Origin: Prevotella sp. UBA3837
GTDB lineage: Bacteria > Bacteroidota > Bacteroidia > Bacteroidales > Bacteroidaceae
Reading direction: 5' to 3'
Length of the DNA: 13,415 bases
Assembly: GCA_002392835.1 (NCBI GenBank)
Contig: DGHX01000027.1
Coordinates: 1 to 13,415 of the forward strand
Part shown: positions 8,401 to 13,415 of the stretch, in pieces
How the letters are laid out: every line of letters begins with the position of its first letter
How positions within the stretch are numbered: the stretch's first letter is position 1
The notes under the pieces: generated by a model
What the model was told of the DNA's origin: nothing
The model's input: the letters and a program-made list of their open reading frames with translations, nothing else
Database searches by the model: none
Translations under genes and position numbers: made by a program

Positions 8401-11400
8401 GTAGGGATTACCCTGCGTGCCGTCACCGTCGCCCCAGATGGCATAACGGAAGGTGGGGGCGATGTAGTAGATGGCAGCGTTACCAGTGTTTAGCGTACAG
8501 GTGGCGCTGCCGTCGGTGGCCTCCCATTCCATCGCTACATTTTTATTGTCAGCAATACTTGTACTGCCGAAGCCGCCGAGCGCATAGTCCTCCGGCACGC
8601 TGCCGCTGTAGGTGGCGGTGAAGGTCACGTCGCCGGAGATGCCGGCATCGGCGTTAGTATAATAGTTGTAGTACTGCCCCTTGTAGGTCATGCCGGTGGG
8701 GTATATCTTCAGTCCGTCGTACGGATACTCAGTCGTGGCACTGACGGAGGGGATGCTGAGCGTCACGCCTTCGTAGGGGATGATGGCGCAGACGTATGCG
8801 GCACCGTCTTGTTCGCCCGAACCCACGCCGTCGTTCAGCTTTGCCTCGCTGCCGTTCAGCGTGACGCCGCCAGTATAGCGGTTGTTGGTGAGGGTGCCGT
8901 CGGTTGTGCTTGTGCCAGCAATGGCACCGGCGTCTGTTCCGTTGATGGCTCCGCCATAGACGAGGCAGTTCTCAATAACGCTATAGTTGGCAGTGCCAGT
9001 GATACCACCGACGATATTGCCAGTGACGGTGGCGGCACAGGTGCAGCCTCGAATGGTGGCGTACAGACCCACGATGCCGCCGACACCGTCTCTACCACTG
9101 ACCGTGACATCGCTGCCGGCGTGACAATTCTGGATGGTCGTAGGAATTTCACTCATGCCCACAAAGCCGCCGACATAATTCTTGCCGCTGATGGTGCTGT
9201 TAGCGAGCGTCAGGTTCTGGATGGTAGCATCCTGGGCTTGAGCAAAGAGTCCGACGTACTCGTTGCTCGGCAAATTGACGTTGATGCCGCTGACGGTGTG
9301 TCCCTTGCCGTCGAAGTGTCCCTTGAAGGTATTGCTTTCGTTGCCGATAGGTGTATAGTTGTTCTCCACCGTCTTGTCGTACTCGATGTCGTCGCCCAGC
9401 TCGAAGTACTTGCCGCTGTAGTTGTTGGCAGTGTAGCCGTCGGTGCCGTTCACCTTCTTGGCCAGCAGGTCAAGGCCGGCGGGGGTGGTGATGCGGAAGG
9501 CTTTCGCGGCTGTGGAGCCGTCGCGGCCGTCGGTGCTCTCGCCCCAGAGGTCCTGGCCGTCGGGGGTGATGGTGGCGGTGGCGGCAGTCATCTGCAGCTT
9601 GTAGGTGTTACCGCTGACGTTGGTCAGCGTGTGACCGTTGCCGTCGGTGTAGCCGCTGAAGCTGAAGCCCTCGTAGGGCGAGGCGTAGGTGATGTCGAGG
9701 TTGACGGTCTCGACGTTTCCGGCGTAGAGTTGGCCGTTGTAGAGGAGACCCCTGTTACTGGCATAGGCGGTGATACCGCTATGGCTGTAGGTGGTGGCGG
9801 CACCAGTCATGGTGGCGGTCACGCCACTGTAGGTATTGATGGCCACGGCGCGGCGGGCACCATCGGTGTCACCTTCGTCGGTGCCACTGATGGTGGCCTG
9901 GGTATAGTAGTTGTTGCTGAGGTAGGCGCTGCCTTTACTGCCCGCGATGGCACCTTTGTAAGTGTTTGCGGTGACCGACGTGCCAGTATAGAGGCAGTGG
10001 CTCACGGTGCTGCGGTTGCCGTTGCCGATGATGCCGCCGGCAATGATGGGGGAGCCAGTAGTGGCGGCGCTGACGGTGGCCGCGCAGACGCAGCCGCGAA
10101 CGGTGACATAATGACCAACGATGCCACCGACGTAGTTGTCGGCAGTGACGGTGACGGTGCTGGCTACTACGCAGTTCTCAACAATGGCGTAGTGAGGATA
10201 GGTGTAACCGCCAGAGCCGAGGATGGCGCCGACATCAATATTGCCGCAGAAGGTGCTGTTGGCGAGCGTCAGGTTCTTGATGACAGCACTGCCAGCCATT
10301 CCGAAGAGACCGATGTTGCTGGTGCTGGGCTGGTTGATGTTCAATCCGCTGATGGTCATCCCGTTGCCGTCGAAGGTGCCAGCGAAGGGAGCACCATAAA
10401 CGCCGATGGGCGTGAAGTTGTTCTCGGTGCCGTCGTAGGTGATGTTGGCACCCAGGCGGAAGAACTTGCCGCTGTAGTTATTGCCGGCATTCACGCGCTG
10501 CGCCAGCAGGTCGAGGTCGGTGGTGGTGTTGATGACGTAGGCGTCGGCCTCCGAGTCGCCGCTATGTTGTACGGCCCAGTCGGGGGTCATCGTGAAGCTG
10601 GCGGCAGCGGGGGTGGTGTATTCGTTGCAGTTGGCATCGGCGGCGACGGTGGCCTTCACCCAGTAGGTGCCGGCGGTGGTGGGCACGGTGGTCGAGTACG
10701 AGCCGTTCTGCGACGTGCTGTATTTATAGGTAACGGCGCCTGTGCTCAGGTTGGTGCCGCCCAGGACGGGCTGCGGGGTGGTGCCTTCCATCACGTCGGC
10801 ACACGACACGGTGACGCCGCTGTTGGCCGCCTTGCTGATGGTGACCGTCTTCGAGATCGTCGGTCCGTCGTCGCCGTAGCTGTTGGTGGCGGCATAGTAA
10901 TAGACAGTGTACGTTCCAGCATTGGTGGCTGTTATGCTGGAGACGGTCGAGGAGTAGCTGCCCGATGTGCCCACACGGTAGTACATCGTACACTGCGACG
11001 TGGGGTTGTAGCTCACCAGCTGCAGCGGCTGCCCGGTATAGACGAGCCCTGTCTTCATCGTCGGGTCGCTGGCCGGGCGGTTTTTCTTCGTCGTGGTGGA
11101 GAAGTGCATATAGACATAGTCGCCGCCGGCACCCGCGTTCAGGTCGTAGGCATCAGAACCGCCATTCTTTCCAATGGTGGTGTAGCCCGACTTGCTGCTG
11201 CTCGTATTTACGACAATGTCGTTGACGGCACGTTTATTAGAGAAATTCTTCTTTGTGTAGAAGAGCCACATGTTGGTGCTGCCCGACTTTGCACCGCTGT
11301 TCAAGTTTCCACCGTATTTTTTGAAGTGGTCACTACCATCATGAGCAACCCTTGTGTAGGTCGTACCGTTGTAAGTGACACTCGATGCGTCCGTGGTGCT

Positions 11401-11739
11401 AACAACAAGGTCTGTGATATAGCCCCCGTCGGTGCTGTTGCGGCTACCCGTCTTATAGAGCACATAGACGTAGTCACCGCCGGCACCGGAGTTGAGGTCA
11501 AAATCGACCTTCTTATAGCCCTGCGACTGATAAGTGGCCCACTTGGAATTGACGGTACTCCCGTCGCCGCCTATCACCATGACATCGGTGATGTACGCTG
11601 GATAGTCGTCTGCCCACGCCGTCTGTGCGGTCATGGCGAGCAGGAGCACGGCAATGGCTACGGGTAGGCGACGCAAGTGCGCCAGGAACGGCAGCTGCCG
11701 TGCTGCCCGCGAGGTGTGTAAGGGTCTACTCTGTTTCAT
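5482..11739 (-). CDS. Giant exported GLUG-repeat surface protein with MABP-like N-terminus and dockerin-like C-terminus
   Basis: A 2085-residue probable surface protein or adhesin. Residues 1-43 are a signal peptide with a long basic n-region, a VAIAVLLLAM core and cleavage after AWA. Residues ~47-222 hold three repeats of the form YITDVMV...DLNSGAGGDYVYVLYK, matching the MABP beta-prism pattern. Residues ~223-384 are two Ig-like segments (NAGTYTVYYY, TAGTYWVKA). Four GLUG modules follow (~385-620, 730-960, 1100-1395, 1396-1695), each opening with a WG..G/YVI..T...L segment, then G.FDG.GHTISG and many VGGIVG/AGAIAG motifs. Residues ~1700-2000 resemble the C-terminal region (GKWQTIVLPFD) of Prevotella surface proteins. 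Residues 2004-2057 are two dockerin-like calcium loops (DITGDGAVTIADV, DVTGDGRVDMADV). A 28-residue tail without a type IX sorting signature ends it. No catalytic residues were recognised; ligand binding is an inference. It lies 42 bp downstream of a regulator gene. Confidence 0.9.
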   Translation of the reverse strand: MKQSRPLHTSRAARQLPFLAHLRRLPVAIAVLLLAMTAQTAWADDYPAYITDVMVIGGDGSTVNSKWATYQSQGYKKVDFDLNSGAGGDYVYVLYKTGSRNSTDGGYITDLVVSTTDASSVTYNGTTYTRVAHDGSDHFKKYGGNLNSGAKSGSTNMWLFYTKKNFSNKRAVNDIVVNTSSSKSGYTTIGKNGGSDAYDLNAGAGGDYVYMHFSTTTKKNRPASDPTMKTGLVYTGQPLQLVSYNPTSQCTMYYRVGTSGSYSSTVSSITATNAGTYTVYYYAATNSYGDDGPTISKTVTISKAANSGVTVSCADVMEGTTPQPVLGGTNLSTGAVTYKYSTSQNGSYSTTVPTTAGTYWVKATVAADANCNEYTTPAAASFTMTPDWAVQHSGDSEADAYVINTTTDLDLLAQRVNAGNNYSGKFFRLGANITYDGTENNFTPIGVYGAPFAGTFDGNGMTISGLNINQPSTSNIGLFGMAGSAVIKNLTLANSTFCGNIDVGAILGSGGYTYPHYAIVENCVVASTVTVTADNYVGGIVGHYVTVRGCVCAATVSAATTGSPIIAGGIIGNGNRSTVSHCLYTGTSVTANTYKGAIAGSKGSAYLSNNYYTQATISGTDEGDTDGARRAVAINTYSGVTATMTGAATTYSHSGITAYASNRGLLYNGQLYAGNVETVNLDITYASPYEGFSFSGYTDGNGHTLTNVSGNTYKLQMTAATATITPDGQDLWGESTDGRDGSTAAKAFRITTPAGLDLLAKKVNGTDGYTANNYSGKYFELGDDIEYDKTVENNYTPIGNESNTFKGHFDGKGHTVSGINVNLPSNEYVGLFAQAQDATIQNLTLANSTISGKNYVGGFVGMSEIPTTIQNCHAGSDVTVSGRDGVGGIVGLYATIRGCTCAATVTGNIVGGITGTANYSVIENCLVYGGAINGTDAGAIAGTSTTDGTLTNNRYTGGVTLNGSEAKLNDGVGSGEQDGAAYVCAIIPYEGVTLSIPSVSATTEYPYDGLKIYPTGMTYKGQYYNYYTNADAGISGDVTFTATYSGSVPEDYALGGFGSTSIADNKNVAMEWEATDGSATCTLNTGNAAIYYIAPTFRYAIWGDGDGTQGNPYIITNVRDMNELASRVNSGEDLGGKYFELGADITYDGTENNYTPIGTSDHPFCGNFDGQGHTISGISVNANGMNYIGVFGIDDGTVKNLTVSDCLFAGNGSVGAIAGLNRGTVENCHVAADVSVTGNFGVGGIVGDNDGVYQRGFVLGCTSAAALSAKESARNFGGIAGSNTGTLTDNLFTGTIDKMPNNSRRIGAITGYNDTEYGGTLTNNFHTCSGMGGVGNDADATNTDKAGAQTAVARSTQPDASIIGEEKKTYGGTQYTGITAYENGLYYNGKYYYFSLWGGSGTEADPYVIYNTAGMDKLANDVNGGNYYQYTYFVLGNDIVYAPDVLTLDLDGDGENDSNYMPVGNSASSFMGNFDGQGHTISGIRVNANGMNYIGVFGFNDGTVKNLTVSDCLFAGDGYVGAIAGYNRGTVENCHVVAGVSVTGVNEVGGVVGKNEGSVLGCTSAATLSAKEYAYYFGGIAGGNVGTLTDNLFTGTIGEMPDDSCCIGAITGYNDTERGTLTNNFHTCSGMVGVGNDNDATNTDQAGAQFAVSRSTQPDASIIGEEKKTYGGTEYTGITAYENGLYYNGNYYYRHEDVFMTIDLTGDATASAPITLWGLLERTMYGVYVDYDNYTIDLNLDGEGDLQLVPDMDNGVIRISKLTGAANLTTNSLFELIEDGSSPYNGLVIKIDNSYQTEKVRPIFGIYDSGKDGMDVYNSSNIRDNDGKQFDVMLKDRTFKKDGKWQTIVLPFDVDLAATDCPLYGATARAVTEASISGSTLNLTFGKTWNGDQDMENMLVAGTPYLIKWDRAADYVDDDAHNIVNPVFTNVNLVRDGGEYWNDDNSVAFFGTYDAMPDIITNWTDEGYDVLLLGADNTLHYAGSGASLGACRAYFLVKKTGGSGDITGDGAVTIADVARIIDKVKGGDSSVDADVTGDGRVDMADVLMLKDVIIGKQSAQLVTTITTNLGDDTLTLGGVTTGYVR
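6672..8244 (-). repeat. Recent internal duplication of a GLUG module (copies 6672-7326 and 7572-8244)
   Basis: Two long blocks within the giant gene are nearly identical at DNA level, for example from GTAGAGGCCGTTCTC through the block encoding TYGG..YTGITAYENGLYYNG, and the block encoding GQGHTISGI.VNANGMNYIGVFG. The offset is 900 bp at one end and 918 bp at the other, so small in-frame indels have accumulated. They encode residues 1166-1389 and 1472-1689. The two N-terminal modules share only protein-level similarity and are older. Confidence 0.85.
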
Positions 11740-11785
11740 AAGCGTTTAAATGTTTCTTGTTTATTCTTGTTTTTGTCATATTCAT
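11726..11785 (-). CDS. Possible 19-codon coupling micro-ORF
   Basis: An ATG overlapping the TGA of the regulator gene (ATGA) opens a 19-codon frame, MNMTKTRINKKHLNAYETE, that ends at a TAG 12 bases inside the start of the giant protein gene, in a different frame. It spans the whole gap between the two genes. Such an arrangement could carry ribosomes from one gene to the next (translational coupling) in a group that makes little use of Shine-Dalgarno sequences. The peptide is rich in Lys, Asn and Thr and matches nothing I know. It could equally be chance. Confidence 0.2.
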   Translation of the reverse strand: MNMTKTRINKKHLNAYETE

Positions 11786-12912
11786 GCCCCACCCTCTCCT
11801 TGCTTGCGATATTCGCTGGGGGCCATGCCGAACTGTCGCTTGAAGGCACGGGTGAAGGTGGGCAGGTCGTTGTAGCCGAAGGTGGTGGCTATCTCGCTTA
11901 TCTTCCGGTCGGTGGTGGCGATGAGCTCGGCACTGCGGCGCAGGCGCTGGTCGCTCACCCAGGCCATGAAGTTCATGCCCTGCCTCTGCACATACTCCGA
12001 GACGTCGGCCGAGGACACGCCGAGGGCCTGCGCCACGTCGTCGAGCATGGGGTTGCCATTGAAGAAGGGGTTCTGCAGGATGGCCGTCCCCCATGCCGTG
12101 TTGCCTGCCTGCTCCATGGAGAGCAGCAGGGGCACACGCCGCGCTATGAGCACATGGGTCAGCCGCCCCTCGCCCTTGGCCCGCAGGTAGCTCACCAGCC
12201 GGCGGTAGCCCAGGGCCGTGAGCAGCAAGGCGACGGCCATGGCAACGTTCAGGATGATATGGGGCACCAGGCTGGCGATGCAGAGCGCGAGCAGGCTCAG
12301 CAGGATGAGCACCGCCCAGGCGAAGATGAAGCATACCTCGCCGCTGTGGCACTCGGCATCGTCGCTCATCGGTCGCCCGGCCCTCAGGCGGCGGTCGTGG
12401 ACACAGGCCTCCGCCAGCATGCCGACAGCCAACAGCCAGAACACCAGCAGGAACGAGACGAAGAGCAGGCGGCCATAGAAGAGGACGGGGGTGCTGTCGC
12501 GGAAGTTGAGCAGCTCGTCCCAATGGAACAGCGGCTGATAGAGGCCGGAGAGCGTCATCAGGATGTTGGACAGCAGGAAGGTGACGGGGATGAACAGCAT
12601 GAGCACCCACAGCGCAAAGTTCTGGTGGTAGCGGCGGCCCATGACGGCCGTGCCGCCCATCATCAGGATGAAAAAGGCGACGCTGAGCGCAATGATGGGC
12701 TGGGTGGCATACACCTCGATGCCCTCAGGGCGGACAACAGACAGCAGGGCGGCGCGCTGCAGGGCCAGGACGGTGAACATCGCGGCCACATAGCAACGCT
12801 TCAGCCGCAGGTCGCTGCCGAACTGTAGGCCGTGGAGGAAGATTCCCCAGCCGGTGAGCAGGCAGCCGAGCAGCACTGCCGCGTTGGTGATATAGAAGAG
12901 CGTAACGGCCAT
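11782..12912 (-). CDS. Membrane-anchored AraC-type transcriptional regulator
   Basis: Probably 376 residues from ATG 12912 (MAVTLFYITNAAV). ATG 12933 or 12945 would add 7 or 11 residues; a start at 12963 or beyond is disfavoured because the -7 promoter motif lies at 12968-12975. The N-terminal ~235 residues form six or seven hydrophobic helices (for example AVLLGCLLTGWGIFL, ALSVAFFILMM, LLFVSFLLVFWLLAVGML, LILLSLLALCIASLV). The C-terminal ~85 residues are an AraC/HTH_18 domain with ISEIATTFGYNDLPTFTRAF and QFGMAPSEYR, the usual second helix-turn-helix. The layout suggests a membrane protein that senses an envelope or periplasmic signal and binds DNA from the cytoplasmic face. No enzymatic or periplasmic sugar-sensor domain is seen, so it is not a hybrid two-component system. 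It precedes the giant surface protein gene by 42 bp and is the best candidate for its regulator. Confidence 0.85.
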   Translation of the reverse strand: MAVTLFYITNAAVLLGCLLTGWGIFLHGLQFGSDLRLKRCYVAAMFTVLALQRAALLSVVRPEGIEVYATQPIIALSVAFFILMMGGTAVMGRRYHQNFALWVLMLFIPVTFLLSNILMTLSGLYQPLFHWDELLNFRDSTPVLFYGRLLFVSFLLVFWLLAVGMLAEACVHDRRLRAGRPMSDDAECHSGEVCFIFAWAVLILLSLLALCIASLVPHIILNVAMAVALLLTALGYRRLVSYLRAKGEGRLTHVLIARRVPLLLSMEQAGNTAWGTAILQNPFFNGNPMLDDVAQALGVSSADVSEYVQRQGMNFMAWVSDQRLRRSAELIATTDRKISEIATTFGYNDLPTFTRAFKRQFGMAPSEYRKQGEGGA

Positions 12913-12967
12913 CGTTTTTCGTCTCTGTAGCATCGGGCATCGCATCGCCCGCGCGATAATCATGATG

Positions 12968-12975
12968 CAAATATA
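12968..12975 (-). promoter_or_regulatory. Bacteroidetes-type -7 promoter motif of the regulator gene
   Basis: On the - strand this reads TATATTTG, an exact match to the Bacteroidetes -7 consensus TAnnTTTG. It would start transcription near 12960, about 15 to 50 bases upstream of the candidate start codons at 12945, 12933 and 12912. No TTTG-like -33 element is visible at the expected spacing, which may mean the promoter depends on an activator. Confidence 0.55.
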
Positions 12976-12995
12976 GTAAAAATCCGTGAAACGGG

Positions 12996-13027
12996 GGTTG
13001 GCAGGGAGCAAAAAAAGGTTGGCAGGG
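12996..13027 (-). promoter_or_regulatory. Direct repeat with 21-bp spacing, candidate AraC-type operator
   Basis: The 11-mer CCCTGCCAACC (- strand) occurs at 13027-13017 and again at 13006-12996, exactly 21 bp apart, two helical turns. Relative to the -7 motif, the proximal copy lies roughly at -32 to -42 and the distal one at -53 to -63. This is the spacing and position typical of AraC-family activators that bind direct half-sites overlapping the promoter. I saw no further copies in the window. Autoregulation by the adjacent regulator is an inference. Confidence 0.4.
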
Positions 13028-13068
13028 GCCGCTTTTTCGCGTTTTTCAGTGTTTTCAGGGCGTTTTTT

Positions 13069-13151
13069 GCCTGCGGGGCAACGGGAATGAATACTGTTTC
13101 GCCTGCGGGGCAACGGGAATGTGTTTTTTTGCCTGCGGCGCTACGTAAATG
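13069..13151. repeat. Three tandem copies of a 21-bp unit
   Basis: The unit GCCTGCGGGGCAACGGGAATG is found exactly at 13069-13089 and 13101-13121, and in degenerate form (GCCTGCGGCGCTACGTAAATG) at 13131-13151. Each copy follows a T-rich run, giving periods of 32 and 30 bp. The region is non-coding, upstream of the regulator promoter. Confidence 0.8.
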
Positions 13152-13181
13152 ACCGTGAATGGACATGAATGTTTCGTGAAT

Positions 13182-13415
13182 AAACCCCGAAGGGGTGACA
13201 GAATACAGGCTGGGGTGGAGCAAAGCGAAACCCCTGCACAATGGGTAGCGCATCAAAACCCCGAAGGGGTGACGGAGTACAGGCAGGGGTGCAACCCCTG
13301 TCAGAACACCGCTAACACAGAATACCGTGCCTAATGCAGGGGTGATACCCCTGCTTGTACTCCGTCACCCCTTCGGGGTTTTAATGTCCCCCACAGAGTG
13401 CAGGGGTTTCACCCC
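13182..13415. repeat. Nested inverted-repeat array, running off the window end
   Basis: Arms B (13251-13300) and B' (13337-13386) are reverse complements at 45 of 50 positions around a 36-base spacer. Outside them, unit A (13182-13238) shares ACCCCGAAGGGGTGAC with B and appears to pair with a segment beginning at 13399 (TGCAGGGGTTTCACCCC) that is cut by the window end. Each arm holds two small hairpins (ACCCCGAAGGGGT, and AGGGGT...ACCCCT). No credible gene is present, and the short open frames read through it are repeat translations. This is a third palindromic family, here intergenic. Confidence 0.85.

Noticed and set aside
8809..11667. A 952-codon open frame on the + strand, antisense to the giant gene
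   Set aside because: It lies in exact codon register opposite the giant protein gene. It stays open because the real gene avoids TTA, CTA and TCA codons. Its translation is a low-complexity run of Val, Ala and Gly with no known domain.
12913..13113. Upstream extension of the regulator frame to 13113
   Set aside because: The extra residues come from the 21-bp repeat and T-rich spacers, and the -7 promoter motif lies inside the extension.
13069..13151. CRISPR-like array
   Set aside because: Only three units, one degenerate, with T-rich spacers of about 10 bases and no cas genes.
13149..13334. Short + strand frame, and a - strand frame at 12960-13256, at the right end
   Set aside because: Both are translations of the palindromic repeats, with no support as proteins.

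Overview
The window looks like accessory genome from a GC-rich member of the Bacteroidales, probably Prevotellaceae or a relative. This is inferred from the protein families (a GH140/DUF4038 enzyme, a GH78 rhamnosidase, a GLUG-repeat surface protein with a dockerin-like end, a membrane-anchored AraC-type regulator), from the absence of Shine-Dalgarno sequences at the starts, from a Bacteroidetes-type -7 promoter motif, and from several families of palindromic repeats of a kind I recall from Bacteroidetes. No taxonomic marker is present, so the genus is uncertain.

Left part, + strand (63-5443): two carbohydrate-degrading enzymes 23 bp apart, very likely one transcript. The first is an exported apiosidase-like GH140 protein. 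The second is an unusually long exported protein that joins a GH78 alpha-L-rhamnosidase to a sialidase-fold (BNR/Asp-box) domain. The pair would suit rhamnogalacturonan-II side chains, but substrate is an inference. The second gene carries two near-perfect inverted-repeat elements read through in frame (2495-2672 and 4034-4128), and possibly a third, decayed one (4937-5013).

Middle, - strand (11739-5482): one 2085-residue exported protein. It has a three-repeat MABP-like beta-prism at its N-terminus, two Ig-like segments, four large GLUG-repeat modules (the last two a recent duplication), a C-terminal domain and a dockerin-like EF-hand pair. It converges on the enzyme genes with a 38-bp gap.

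Right part, - strand (12912-11782 and upstream): a regulator with six or seven membrane helices and an AraC-type DNA-binding domain, 42 bp upstream of the giant protein gene and probably co-transcribed with it. A 19-codon micro-ORF bridges the two genes. Upstream of the regulator are a -7 motif and an 11-bp direct repeat spaced exactly 21 bp, a layout expected for AraC-family activator binding. The last ~350 bp are non-coding and repeat-rich: a 21-bp unit repeated three times, then a nested inverted-repeat array running off the window end.

The most noteworthy signal is the coding palindromes in the rhamnosidase gene. They are structured DNA elements that sit at domain joints, keep the frame open, and in one case carry a 15-bp subrepeat whose copy number can change without shifting frame. 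I saw no tRNA, rRNA, CRISPR array or transposase gene.
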